A stretch of DNA of 64,000 nt from Ascarosepion bandense (taxonomy: Eukaryota > Mollusca > Cephalopoda > Sepiida > Sepiidae): positions 3,980,501-4,044,500 of the forward strand of contig JBBBDQ010001684.1 in assembly GCA_037127315.1 (NCBI GenBank), given 5' to 3'. Under the pieces are notes generated by a model. It worked only from the letters and a program-made list of their open reading frames with translations, was not told where the DNA came from and searched no databases. Position numbers and translations under genes: made by a program. This document shows positions 10,937-20,486 of this stretch, piece by piece. Every line of letters begins with the position of its first letter. The stretch's first letter is position 1.

Positions 10937-11653
10937 AAACTTATTTATAAATGTAACTTTGTCTGTGTGTGTGTCTGTGTGTGTGCGTATCCGTTACCTA
11001 TAGACTCCGAAACAGCTGAACCGATTTTCTTGAAAATTTACACAGTTGTACTATAAGCATCTGCGAGTGTTCTTAGATAGGTTTTGTGTCAAGGTACCCC
11101 CGATAAATATCGAAAATCGATAATCGAAAAAATCTGGTTATAGAAGGAGTGGTTCGATTTTAATCAAATTTGATACACTCATAGACAAAGACATAAGAAA
11201 CAATATTCAGAAGTTTCAAGGTTGCAGTTCTTACAATAGTGCAGAACATCGATAATATATATAAAAGGAAAGATGTTTGTGTATGTGTCTGTTTATCTGC
11301 CTGGATGTCTGTATTTTTTCAGCCCTTTTATTTCAGTTTTTGCTTTGGGTTTTGGCTCTAAGTAGGTAATAATTGTAGTTCTTAGTCTCAGCCATGATAC
11401 CATTTACTCAGAGAATTTAATTAGACTTCAAAATTCAGTTTACAACGAAAAAACTTATTTGATATCGATAGCAGGAAATCAAAATTTGACTTACATCCAT
11501 TCATTTTTCTTTCAGTCTACAGTTTTGCTTTAACTGGAAACAACTATTGCTTTTTAGTCTTTTGTGCCAATGTCCAAAGAGTCTGAGCTCCAGGACCTTG
11601 GATTAGTTTTAAAGATTTCATTACACCTGAGCAACGCTGGGCTATACTGCTAG
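10934..11653 (+). mobile_element. Non-autonomous Helitron-like element, copy 1 (720 bp)
   Basis: It begins TCTAAACTTATTTATAAATG and ends in GAGCAACGCTGGGC, a short spacer and CTAG. The host bases are A before and T after, the A|T target of Helitrons. The 3' end has a GC-rich hairpin-like stretch about 10 bases before CTAG, as Helitron 3' ends do. A second copy (50359-51070) is collinear and about 90% similar by eye. No Rep/helicase coding is present. An internal GTGTCTGTTTATCTGCC block resembles a second 5' end, so the element may be a composite. Confidence 0.75.
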
Positions 11654-11709
11654 TATATATATATATAAAATTATACTCACTTATAAAACAAGATTAAGGG
11701 CAGTATGGT

Positions 11710-11905
11710 TATATTAAAAAGACAAAAGGACAACTTTATTTTTCTCACATATGTGTTTTGTCCTGTGACAGACTTTATCAATGCAAAATGGTGAAATAAA
11801 TTTTATTTTAAATAAAATTTATTTCATCTCTTTGTCTTGATAAAGTCCATCACAGGATGAAATGTGTAGGTGAGGAAAATAGAGTTCTCCTTTTGTCTTC
11901 TTTAT
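11710..11905. repeat. Inverted repeat of PLE-like terminal sequence
   Basis: Two arms of about 90 bp meet head-to-head near 11808-11810 (AAATAAATTTTATTT against AAATAAAATTTATTT). The right arm carries TTGATAAAGTCCATCACAGG, ATGAAATGTGTAGG, like 54515-54555, which is a hammerhead-like layout with a changed core. Confidence 0.6.
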
Positions 11906-11924
11906 TTAACAATGAGAGAGAGAG

Positions 11925-12049
11925 AGAGTGAACACTGAGATACTGTTTCAATGTGTTCAAGCATGAGACAAACTGTCATCACTAGACCTTGACTACACTG
12001 TCTACTTTTATATTTACATCCACTCTATCCCAGATGTTGAATACTTTTA

Positions 12050-12050
<1 letters not shown>
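11925..12050 (-). repeat. Fragment of family P5 repeat
   Basis: Contains GAACACTGAGATACTGTTTC, GACAAACTGTCATC and ACCTTGACTACACTGTCTAC, diverged versions of landmarks seen at 59880-59930. Orientation is uncertain because pieces match in both directions. Confidence 0.35.

Positions 12051-12054
<4 letters not shown>

Positions 12055-12095
<41 letters not shown>
12055..12095. repeat. (TA)n microsatellite
   Basis: About 41 bp of TA abutting the inverted repeat that follows. Confidence 0.95.
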
Positions 12096-12099
<4 letters not shown>

Positions 12100-12287
12100 A
12101 ATAGTTGTTACAATGGTTTATAAATTCATAGTATCATGACACAAAAATTTTCACATTTCGAAGCTACGTGCTTCTCATCGGCATTCCAACTTCGTCACCC
12201 GATCAGATGCAGGTAGCTTCGAAACGCGAAAATCTTTGTGTAGTGATACTATGAATTTATAAACCATTGTAACAACTATTACAATAT
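12096..12287. repeat. Inverted repeat with paired hammerhead-like folds
   Basis: Arms of about 75 bp (12096-12170 and 12211-12286) pair. They share TTGTTACAATGGTTTATAAA and its complement. Each arm holds a hammerhead-like layout. On the right arm: GTCAC, CCGATCA, an imperfect GATGC/GCTTC stem II, GAAA, a 7-bp stem III ACGCGAA/TTTGTGT, then A and GTGAT, which pairs with GTCAC. The core CCGATCA (CCGATGA in the left arm) departs from CUGANGA. Confidence 0.65.
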
Positions 12288-13312
12288 AATGCTCTATGTT
12301 GTATTGAACACTCTTTATAAAAGTAAATGCATGAACAGCAGGTAAAAAACCTACGAGTTCTACAACTTTGTTACAATATATATATATATATATATATATT
12401 AGTTATATTCTTATCCTTTATTTTGATTTTGTTCTATATTTATTTTATTATTGTTTTGATTTTTCTATCACCTTAGTCTTTCTCTTTTCTTTCTCTCTTC
12501 TTGTCTCTTCTTTTTTTTTTTTCAGGTTTAAAATTTTAGACATGTCTAGCTTTCTGTGGCAAAAGATTGAAACACTACTGTCTATCAATCTTACATCATT
12601 CTTTAAAATGTCATAACTTCCTAACCCCACTTAATTCATCTCATTTGATGACCTCTTTATTCTTATATTTTTATTTACTTTTTACTTTTTTATTTTTATT
12701 TTTAAGTGTCCTTATAGGTATATATTGCCAAATAAATTAACTACATTTTACTGTCTTTTTAACACCAAAACTTTATGGCCGTTGAGTTGCAGTATGCTGT
12801 TATTATTATAATATATTTACCATATATTTATGCTCTACTTTTGTATTGAGAATTTTTTAAAAGTAAATATCTAACTGTGGAATGTACTTCCATTAGTAAG
12901 CATAACTTTATATATATATATTCTTAGATACAATCTGTAGAGGGAAACACTAAAACTAAAAATGAGAGATGAAAACTATTTTTGTTTTACTTAATATTAA
13001 ATTTTTTTTATTTTGAAATTATTTTACTAATAAATATATTTTAATTGTGTTCCATAATTTTCCTTCTCTATCTTCATTACTGTGTAAATTGTTTTTCCTC
13101 CCAATTATCACTGACATCTTTCTTTTAATAAAGTGTTGACTGCAAGTTTCCTAAGGAAAAAATGTTTCATGCTTTTTAAATTAATATGTGTGTGTGTGTT
13201 TAATACTGCCTCTAAAAATAATAAATATTGAAGCTATTCTTTACATGTTCTTACAAATTACTCATTTTCTTAATAACGTCTTCAGATATGAGAATATATA
13301 TATATATAGGTT
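12288..13312. other. Unassigned AT-rich sequence with short microsatellites
   Basis: Includes a TA run at 12378-12400, pyrimidine-rich tracts at 12478-12525 and a TA run at about 13294-13308. No coding motif seen. Confidence 0.45.
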
Positions 13313-13338
13313 TCAGTCCTGGGTTGGGAAGCGACCAG

Positions 13339-13396
13339 AGTCTAAGCCGTACTGATGAGCTGTAATACAGCGAAACAGATTTGTCTGCGGATGACT
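13339..13396 (+). ncRNA. Type I hammerhead ribozyme (best copy)
   Basis: All core elements are intact: CUGAUGA at 13352-13358, GAAA at 13372-13375 and GUC at 13383-13385, the predicted cleavage site being after C13385. Stem II is GCUGU/ACAGC with an AAU loop. Stem III is only AC/GU with loop AGAUUU. Stem I pairs CCGUA (13347-13351) with UGCGG (13386-13390) including one G-U, and after an internal loop AGUC (13339-13342) pairs with GACU (13393-13396). This two-base-pair stem III plus internal loop in stem I is the form known from animal retrozymes and PLEs. Confidence 0.85.
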
Positions 13397-13803
13397 ATAG
13401 TATTTACGCTCTCACACTCTGATTGAGCACTCTGGAAGAGTGGTAGACTTTGTAAACAGTAGCTACTCCGGCATTTACGCACTGCTCATTTGATAATGAA
13501 TTGGAGCACTCTAGCTATTGGGTGTGTTTAAACGTGCTAAAAAGTCTGCCTTCTTCTACTGGATGCTCATTGCCTAGGGGTAGAATCACCGACTGACGCC
13601 AATTCTGCGGATGACTATAGTATATATATATATATATTGGCATCACTCATTCAGTTATAAATTAGAGCACTCTGGCTACTGGCGTATGATACATCATACG
13701 CTAAAAGTCTGCCTCCTTCTACTGAGCGCCCGTAGCTTATAGGTAGAGTCACCGACTGATGTCAATTCAGTCAGGTTTCAATTCTGGGTAAAAGCAATCA
13801 GAT

Positions 13804-13859
13804 GTCTAACCATACTGATGAGCTGTGATACAGTGAAACAGATCTGTCTGCGGATGACT
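13804..13859 (+). ncRNA. Type I hammerhead ribozyme (decayed copy)
   Basis: The core is intact: CUGAUGA at 13815-13821, GAAA at 13835-13838 and GUC at 13846-13848. One stem I pair is lost (CCAUA opposite UGCGG) and a stem II pair is a G-U wobble (GCUGU/ACAGU). Both changes are CpG-to-CA/TG transitions relative to the intact copy. Confidence 0.7.
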
Positions 13860-13862
13860 ATA

Positions 13863-14159
13863 TATATTTATATATATATATATATATATATATAAATTAA
13901 GACAGTTCATGTAAAATCTTCTGTACAATAAAGATGGAAGCTGATGATGGTTTGCCTGAAATAAGCCATACTTCTGCTTAACCATGGAATAACGTGTCTG
14001 TCTTAATTTTTACATATATTTGTTCTATATATATTTATATACATATATATTTAGAGCTCTCTTAGAGAGTTATCCTACCACTTTATGTGCAGGATACTCT
14101 TTTGGATTCTTCTATATCTACACTGGATGTTTATATATCTATATATATTTGGGCAGCAA
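13863..14159. other. TA runs and unassigned sequence
   Basis: TA-rich to about 13895, then unassigned sequence with more TA tracts near 14018-14050. Nothing coding seen. Confidence 0.45.
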
Positions 14160-14868
14160 TTTCTCTTTTATATAGGTTTCATTAAGAATGACAGACAAGA
14201 TGTGATGGTTAAGTTTTTTTATGTAATCTTTTATGTGATCTTATGATTTCTTTCTTTTGAGGACATAAATTATATACAACATTTTCAAAATGCTTTGTTT
14301 ATGTGAGCGCTTTTTGACTATACTTTTAGCCATTTTCAAGGATGAATGTTATTTTATGTGTAACAGAATGTAAGCGGTGTCATGTATAATGTAGAGTAGT
14401 GGCATGTGTTGTGTACCAAACACAGTAAGCCTGTTGTTAGCAGGTTTATAGTTGATGTTATTGAGTGTTGGGGTTTTTGTTTTTATTAATAAAGCCTCCA
14501 TTATTTTTAGTCTATTTTTGCATGTGGATGATGCTATGATGTTTGTGTTATCAACAAGTATGTTCCAGGTAGGGTTTGGTCAGTCTCTGTGCATGTTTAT
14601 ATAAGATTGAATTGAGCTCTGTTGAGAGAGATGCAGCATCAGTCTTTGAGTCAGTTTTGTAGTGATTTGGCTGATATAATTATTTAAGAAATTAGGATCA
14701 AGAACACTGATCTTTAAAGAACTGTGTTCAGTACATAACACAAACCACTACTCCACATTATACATAACCCCACTTACATTCTGCTACACATAAAAATAAT
14801 ATTCATCCTTGAATATGTCTAAAAGTATAGCTGAAAGCACTAGGATAAACAAAATATTTGGGCAATAT
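14160..14868. repeat. PLE-like repeat P3 with inverted terminal arms
   Basis: The left arm (about 14270-14425) is the reverse complement of the right arm (about 14725-14865). Shared words include CTACTCTACATTATACAT and the hammerhead-like CTAAAAGTATAG. The centre (14425-14725) matches 2600-2930. The left flank TATTTGGGCAGCAA and GTTTCATTAA also occurs at 37240 and 43045. This looks like terminal repeats in opposite orientation around a remnant, a layout seen in PLEs. Confidence 0.55.
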
Positions 14869-14871
14869 ATA

Positions 14872-14908
<37 letters not shown>
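14868..14908. repeat. (TA)n microsatellite
   Basis: About 41 bp of TA. Confidence 0.95.
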
Positions 14909-14916
<8 letters not shown>

Positions 14917-15445
14917 TATGGATGGAATAATATTTCTTATCCAAAGAAACATTATTCTTAAAAAAAAGTGCTCAATACAAAGTAGAGCTAATAATATTTA
15001 TTCAGAAATTATAAGATAAATATGTTATAATATCACTACAAAAATAGCTATTTTGTTTCAACACTACTTGTGTCTGATCGAATGATGAGGTTTATTTCAA
15101 GTTGAAAAGTTTTTAAAAGGTTAAAAACAAGCCAAATCCCCTTAATCAGGGAGGCATTGTTACATTGACAGTGAGGACCAATCAAAATAAAATAATTTCT
15201 AATTTGAAGAATATGAGAACAAACTCAAAAAACAATTTTTCAAATTAGAAATTATTTTATTTTGATTGGTCCTCACTGTCAATGTAACAATGCCTCCCTG
15301 ATTAAGAGGATTTGGCTTGTTTTTAACCTTTTAAAAACTTTTCAACTTGAAATAAACCTCATCATTCGATCAGACACAAGTAGTGTCGAAACAAAATAGT
15401 TACTTTTGTAGTGATATTATAACATATTTATCTGATAATTTCTGA

Positions 15446-15460
<15 letters not shown>
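14909..15460. repeat. Long inverted repeat, ~215-bp arms (PLE-like family P6)
   Basis: The left arm (about 15002-15219) and right arm (about 15237-15450) are nearly perfect reverse complements around a short centre. Each arm contains TTTTAACCTTTTAAAA, GGGAGGCATTGTTACATTGA and, near its outer end, GATCAGACACAAGTAGTGTC followed by GAAAC. Left of the arms lies AAAGTGCTCAATACAAAG. A diverged single arm is at 56510-56815. The hammerhead-like fold here has GACAC/GTGTC stem II, ACAAAA/TTTTGT stem III, A, and GTGAT pairing with ATCAT, but the core reads TCGATCA. Confidence 0.8.
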
Positions 15461-15476
<16 letters not shown>

Positions 15477-15669
15477 GATATATAGATATGAAATTATACA
15501 GAAATTTATAAAACTTGTATTAACTGACATATTTGAATTTTGTTTGTCTTAACATTATTATTTTAATTAATACTCATATTTGAGTGGATAGTCTGTTTTT
15601 ATAATTAAACAGTATATTATATAATTTTCACTGGCCTAAATTGTTTGAGAAAGCTTATTTGGAGATTAT
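15461..15669. other. Unassigned AT-rich sequence
   Basis: TA-rich start, then no recognised feature. Confidence 0.4.
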
Positions 15670-15770
15670 CTGCCTTCCAGAAGGAATCAACCCTGCATAG
15701 TCCCAAATCTGGGGAGAAGCTGTCATTAGATCTGATGTGTTTTACCACTAGGCTACAGAAGATTCATGGT
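15670..15770 (-). repeat. tRNA-derived SINE head
   Basis: On the minus strand TGTAGCCTAGTGGTAAAACA resembles a tRNA A-box region, and GGGTTGATTCC about 50 bp later resembles a B-box. No matching body family was found elsewhere in the window. Confidence 0.45.
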
Positions 15771-15869
15771 AGACAAGATTCATTTTAAGCTTTAAGTGAA
15801 TGTTCTGAGTTCTTTTGTAGAACTATTTATATCTGCTCAAATTGTATCTAGGGTAAAGAAATGCATCTG

Positions 15870-16330
15870 AAGACAATATTACTTCATTTTAGGCCTGATC
15901 TGTCGCCTGTGAAGTTAGGGAATAGCATGAGGTGTCATCTCCTTACTGTAGTGGTACAGGGAGCCGACCATTTTAACTGCATCTTTAGTGATGGACATAC
16001 ACCCTGAAACAAATGAATAATGTTTTCCTAGAATCTTTCACACTTCCCTGATCACTTATATGTTTTCTCTTGGCATTGTTTTTTTTCCAACCACATTTTC
16101 CTTCACATTTTGGACTAATGTATCCAGTTTGTTTCTTTGCTTTGATGACATGACTGACAGTTGAAAGTCTGACACCAACAATATCTACAATCTCTCTGTA
16201 AGGTTTGTCAATGTGTTTGTATAGCATTACAAGTTTCATACACTTCTTTGAAGTAACATCCATTGCAGACAATGGCTGTAGAACAAATAATTGGATGATG
16301 TAATATTTTTTAAAGCCAAACAAATTTAAT
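15870..16330 (-). pseudogene. Tc1-like HTH fused to LINE RT remnant, copy 1
   Basis: The minus-strand frame at 15985-16323 reads MDVTSKKCMKLVMLYKHIDK, then GVRLSTVSHVIKAKKQTGYI and SPKCEGKCGW. This is the paired-type helix-turn-helix plus the SPK-GKCG linker of Tc1-like transposases. Downstream, 15985-15870 in a shifted frame gives SLYHYSKEMTPHAIP and RRQIRPKMK, a LINE reverse-transcriptase C-terminal stretch. There is no DDE domain. The same order occurs in the opposite orientation at 18985-19560, so the chimera existed before duplication. Confidence 0.6.
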
Positions 16331-16799
16331 GATATACACCAAAAACAGATTCACATTACTACACCACTGCAAATGACCTAATCTGAAGCAAAAATAGAAA
16401 TCAATTACACCCTGTCACTCCAGTGGGTTTAAGACTGACTGTTAGGTGAACGAAAGGAAACTAAAGTAATTGTTTAAGTTAATTTGCACAAGGGTGTATG
16501 TTATGAGTTCCACTTGAGGTAAGGTTTGAGTTTAAAGCGCAATAATCTCTCAAGGCAGGCTGCCTTCCTGAGGGGGATATCTAATCATTGTAACTGGTCC
16601 AAACAGTCTTCTATCTAAGTACTGAATGGGCTCAATGCTGCTTAACTTTCATGATTGAATGAGAACTGTTATTTTCAACATGATTTGGCCATATGCCTTA
16701 TAAACAAATTATTGAATAATTAATCCTTATCATTAACTTTAAAATCATAATGGTTACTAACATTTATTATTAATATGTAAAATTATTAAATAATAATTC
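16331..16799. other. Unassigned sequence
   Basis: No family or coding motif recognised; slightly less AT-rich than the surroundings at 16540-16640. Confidence 0.4.
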
Positions 16800-17075
16800 A
16801 GTCAGTCAGTTAAGTGTCATACATGATCAATCCATGACTGACAAGGCAGAAGATTTTCCAACAGTAAGCTGCCATTTATTTCTGTCATAGACTGGTCTGG
16901 TTGCCAAACCAAGGCTATAGAACCCAATCTGTTCTGCTATTTAACCCATAGCTGGAAGGAGAAAAGATGGATTAATACCTTAAAAGTGAATGCAATGAAT
17001 TCAAGTGGAATTCCAACTCAGCTCTTTGATTTCTTATTCTGATCCAATATCCATTACACCACGTCACATTGTCTA
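16800..17075 (-). repeat. tRNA-derived SINE, family A
   Basis: A minus-strand copy. The head (right end) has the A-box-like GTGTAATGGATATTGGATC and the body has CCATAGCTGGAAGGAG, GGCTATAGAACCCAATCTG and CAGTTAAGTGTCATACATGA. The best-preserved copy is at 36427-36733. A pol III A/B-box promoter is inferred from the head. Confidence 0.85.
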
Positions 17076-17529
17076 ATAATAATTAACCTTCAATATTAAA
17101 CTGTAAAACTATGAAACTTAGTTATTAGAAATAAAAGATTTAAGATTTCCTGTTCTTCATAGATTTGAAGACTAATGCACTAAATTTAAGATGCAATATT
17201 AGTGAAGTAATTTCGATATTCTACATTCAATATACACTATAAATAAGTAAATATTTGTTATTCGCATTTCAGACAGGCTCCTATGTCTTTCAATCTCAGT
17301 AGGCAATCATTACAAGGTTTATGTTATGTGCCGTAGAAGGTTGCTACAAGCCACATTTGATAACATACAATAAAGTCAAGAGAAAGTCTGTCTTCATTGA
17401 CTATTTTATCGCATATAAGATATATTTTATCCATTTTCTTCTGAGAGCAGCAATGCTTTTGTGAAGTTCATTTCAATGTTCTCTACCACTGAAAAGGGAT
17501 ACATATATATATGAATAGAGTAAGTAAGG

Positions 17530-17700
17530 AAGGGGTAGAAAAAAGTGTCTTTAATCTAACGTTTCACTTTAAAAGCTTCTTCATAGATTTGTTAAAGACA
17601 AATTATTTAAAAAATTAAAAAAATTGTTTTTTTAAAATTCACAGAGACAGTATGTTGATTGATGTTTGATTTCACTGGTTAGATATGTGCCATGTGTTAT
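17530..17700 (-). repeat. PLE-like terminal repeat (family P4)
   Basis: Shares GTGTCTTTAATCTAAC, TTTCACTTTAA, AGCTTCTTCA and ACAGTATGTTGATTGA with 38848-38960. Read on the minus strand the matching part at 38840-38905 forms a hammerhead-like fold; here the core is TATGAAGA. Confidence 0.5.
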
Positions 17701-18240
17701 AAAGAAATGGATGAATATTTTTAAATGTATGCAAAAATAATGTATGTGTCAAGCATATTTAAATTATAGATGAATTAAGCGTGTATATATATTGTAACGT
17801 TAATATATGTGTGTGAATGACAAAACAAAATACATTTCTGTTCAAAATTGTAGTGAAATAATGTATACAAATATCAAGCTATGGATGATTTTCTTTTTTT
17901 TAAAAAACTATGCGTATGAGAGAATCATGTATGAATGCGTGTGCTTATGAGTCGGTAAAATTATTATCTGTGTGAATGATAAAATGAAATACATTTCCAT
18001 ATAAAATTTTAGCAAAATAATGTATACAAGTATTAAGCTAACTTTTTCTAAATGAATAATTTTTTTGAAAATAAGTTGTTAATGGTTAGAGTCTTTTAAT
18101 GAAATAATAAGTATTAAAATACTAAATATCCATGTATTAAAATTATTACAGTATCATAATTAAGTAATATAAGTAATATATAAAAATATAAAAACATACA
18201 TATAATATTATAATAGTGATTAGATAAAGTATGATATTAT
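17701..18240. other. AT-rich unassigned sequence
   Basis: Two related ~130-bp blocks (17805-17880 and 17960-18035) share GTGTGAATGA, AAAATACATTTC and ATGTATACAA, an old local duplication. Nothing coding. Confidence 0.45.
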
Positions 18241-18352
18241 ATCATTACAATGTTATAATTAAACAATATACTGTATTATATCATTACAATGTTATAATTA
18301 AACAATATACTGTATAATATCATTACAATGTTATAATTAAACAATATAAATA
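18241..18352. repeat. Tandem repeat, 39-bp unit, ~2.9 copies
   Basis: The unit begins ATCATTACAATGTTATAATT and recurs at 18241, 18280 and 18319 with one or two mismatches. Confidence 0.9.
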
Positions 18353-18984
18353 ACCTACAATAACATATAATAAATTGGAGAAAAATATAATAATATATAA
18401 TAATAAAAAATATAATAATAACAATAAAAATGAGAAAAAATGGAACCAAACAACACATTGAAAGAATCTCTGAAAACCTGAGCTTAAGTGAGATACAAAA
18501 CATTATCTTGTTAAATACAGTTCACATACTAAGGAGAACTTTGTCTATGTTATGGGAGACAGAAAAAAAAACATAAAATGTAGCCATAACAATACACCAC
18601 GACCTGCCTTAGGCTTTTCTGTAGATTTGGTAGGTAGTCTGACCATAGTAGAAATCGAATTATGATGAAAATGACAATTATAATATATAATAATAAAGAC
18701 AAAAATATGAATAATAATATGAAGAAAACATAATTATAATAGATTAATTATGACGTAAAATAGAAAATAGTGCATATAGAGAAAACAATATTATAATGTT
18801 ATGAATATATGGAAGTATCTTTAAATTCTTTAATTATATCTATGAGTAGACACATTTTCGATTCATGGATTATAGATATGTAGAAAGATACAGAAGTAAG
18901 GTAATGTTTCAATCTTGTGTTTATAGTTGGTAGTCATGCGATTAATGATTTTAAAGTACTTTCTCCTTAAAAGTTTTTTTCTTG
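18353..18984. other. Extremely AT-rich unassigned sequence
   Basis: Dominated by TAATA-type simple sequence; no features supported. Confidence 0.4.
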
Positions 18985-19560
18985 TATTAGATCAAAACAA
19001 TGTAGGACACAATTTTGATTTCTACGATGTTAGTGATATTAAAAAGAACATCAGTCATGTTATCAAGGCAAAGAAATAAACTGGATAAATCTGTCTAAAA
19101 TGTAAAGGACAAATGCAGTTGGAAAAGAAAAGCAATGCCAAGAGACAACATATATGTGGTCAGAGAAAGTGTGAAAGATTTTAGGAAGACATGATTCATT
19201 TGTTTCAGGGTGTACGTCCATCACTAAAGATGCAGTGAAAATGATCGACTCCCTGTACCACTACAGTAAGTACCTGACACCTCAGGCTATCCTCTTCATT
19301 CACAGGCAGCAGATCAGGCCTAAAAATGAAATTCTGTTGGTATATTTGGGCAGGAACTGCTCACTCCTTCCTTTCCAGTCTGAATAAAGATCAAAGGTCA
19401 TCTGAGAGTCCTTGTGGTTGTCAAATTATTTTCCACCTTCTAACGTCTCTTTTACAGTCGGGGGTCTGGCAAGCCACTCAGTGCTCTTTCACTACTTCCA
19501 TGGGAAGTCCTCAGACAAACTCTGTTCATTGGTTCTGTCAGTACTAACCAGATTTAAAAG
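18985..19560 (+). pseudogene. Tc1-like HTH fused to LINE RT remnant, copy 2
   Basis: The plus strand at about 19030-19180 reads KKNISHVIKAKK, then (stop) ICLKCKG and KKSNAKRQHI, the same Tc1-like HTH end as 15985-16323 with more damage. From 19200 it gives SLYHYSKYLTPQAIL and RQQIRPKNE, then WYIWAGTAHSFLSSLN, then SVLFHYFHGKSSDKLCSLV. The last three are the C-terminal reverse-transcriptase landmarks of Jockey/CR1-type LINEs (Y--IRP--EYC-HIW-GA, and YFHGKCSDEL-SLVP). Frameshifts separate the pieces. Confidence 0.6.
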
Positions 19561-19754
19561 ACGATGTTATCCTTTTTCTATTTTCTTATGACATGAATAT
19601 GTTCAATAGAGGAATGTGATGGGGACAAACAAAATGAAATAAAGATTGTTGGGAAGATTTGGAAAACCCAACCAATTTGTAATAAGATACAGTAAAACTA
19701 AATATGTTTATGACAAATAAACACATTTTTCAGTGTTTAATCTGACAGCAGTGT
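19561..19754. other. Unassigned sequence
   Basis: No feature recognised. Confidence 0.4.
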
Positions 19755-20070
19755 CAGTCTGTCAGTTAAGTGCCATACTTGATACACGCTTGGGCGACCA
19801 TGTCTCGAAAGAGCCATGATTGACTGGGCAAAAGATTATCCTGCAGTAGGTTGCCATTGCTTTCTGCAGTAGACTGGTTGCCAGCTAAGGCTATAGAACC
19901 CAATCTGTCCTGCTATTTAACCCATAACTGGAAGGAAGAGACGGATTAATACTTTTCCCAAGGGTATTTGCGCGTAAGTGAATACAATGGATTCAACTGG
20001 AATTCGAACTCGGCTCCCCGGTTTCTCATTCCGAGCCGATATCCACTGTACCACAATGCACATCCGACAG
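19755..20070 (-). repeat. tRNA-derived SINE, family A (near full length)
   Basis: A minus-strand copy. The head at about 20000-20070 has TGGTACAGTGGATATCGGC (A-box region) and GAGTTCGAATTCC (perfect B-box core). The body continues to CAGTTAAGTGCCATACTTGA. It is among the best preserved copies, including TCTCGAAAGAGCCATGA in the tail. Confidence 0.9.
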
Positions 20071-20164
20071 CAGTGAATAAGAGGCATTTTTTTAACCCCA
20101 AATCTGCATGTAACCTATACACCAAAGGTATGAATAACATATGCTATACACAAGTGTTTAGTTT

Positions 20165-20315
20165 ATTTGATATGGTGTAATGAATAGAGGTGTGGTATTC
20201 AAAATCGGAGAGCAGAGTATAAATACCAGTCAAGTTTGTTACATTCACTTAGACACAAATACACGAGGGAAAAGAATGAATTAATCTCTTCTCCTAACTA
20301 TGGATTAAATATTAG
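20165..20315 (+). repeat. tRNA-derived SINE variant, 5' half
   Basis: GATATGGTGTAATGAATAGA and GAGTATAAATACCAG are decayed A and B boxes, followed by TTCACTTAGACACAAATAC and GAATTAATCTCTTCTCC as in family A. It lies back-to-back with the preceding SINE. Confidence 0.6.
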
Positions 20316-20369
20316 GAATTATATTTTAAAAAATCATTGCTATTCTAAAAAAAATAATAATAATATATA

Positions 20370-20427
20370 TTGACTATTGTATTTAGCAAGAAACAGACTG
20401 TGGCATCCAGGTGTTGACTTTAATATC

Positions 20428-20485
<58 letters not shown>
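20370..20485. repeat. P5 repeat fragment, then (CA)n(TA)n
   Basis: GAAACAGACTGTGGCATCCA and GGTGTTGACTTTAATATCCAC match 59890-59925. A CA run and about 45 bp of TA follow. Confidence 0.6.

Positions 20486-20486
<1 letters not shown>

Larger units (their letters stand above)
13313..13862 (+). mobile_element. Retrozyme-like tandem units with hammerhead ribozymes
   Basis: Two tandem units are defined by the ribozyme cleavage point. Unit 1 runs 13386-13605 and unit 2 runs 13606-13848, both starting TGCGGATGACTATAG. A leading partial unit supplies the first hammerhead. Unit 1 has lost the ~80-bp segment that would carry its own hammerhead, and unit 2 has lost ~65 bp after its start, replaced by a TA run. 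Comparison with 43197-43512 indicates a full unit of about 300 bp. Internal landmarks are GAGCACTCTGG and AAAGTCTGCCTTCTTCTAC. No open frame is present. This is the organisation reported for animal retrozymes, non-autonomous elements thought to spread through circular RNA copied by PLE-type reverse transcriptase. Confidence 0.7.

Noticed and set aside
10826..11056. Peptide with YIYIYI and VCVCVC stretches
   Set aside because: Translation of TA and TG microsatellites at a Helitron edge.
15985..16323. Intact 112-aa host DNA-binding protein
   Set aside because: The HTH and SPK-GKCG linker mark a Tc1-like transposase, the catalytic domain is absent, and a degraded duplicate exists at 18985-19560.
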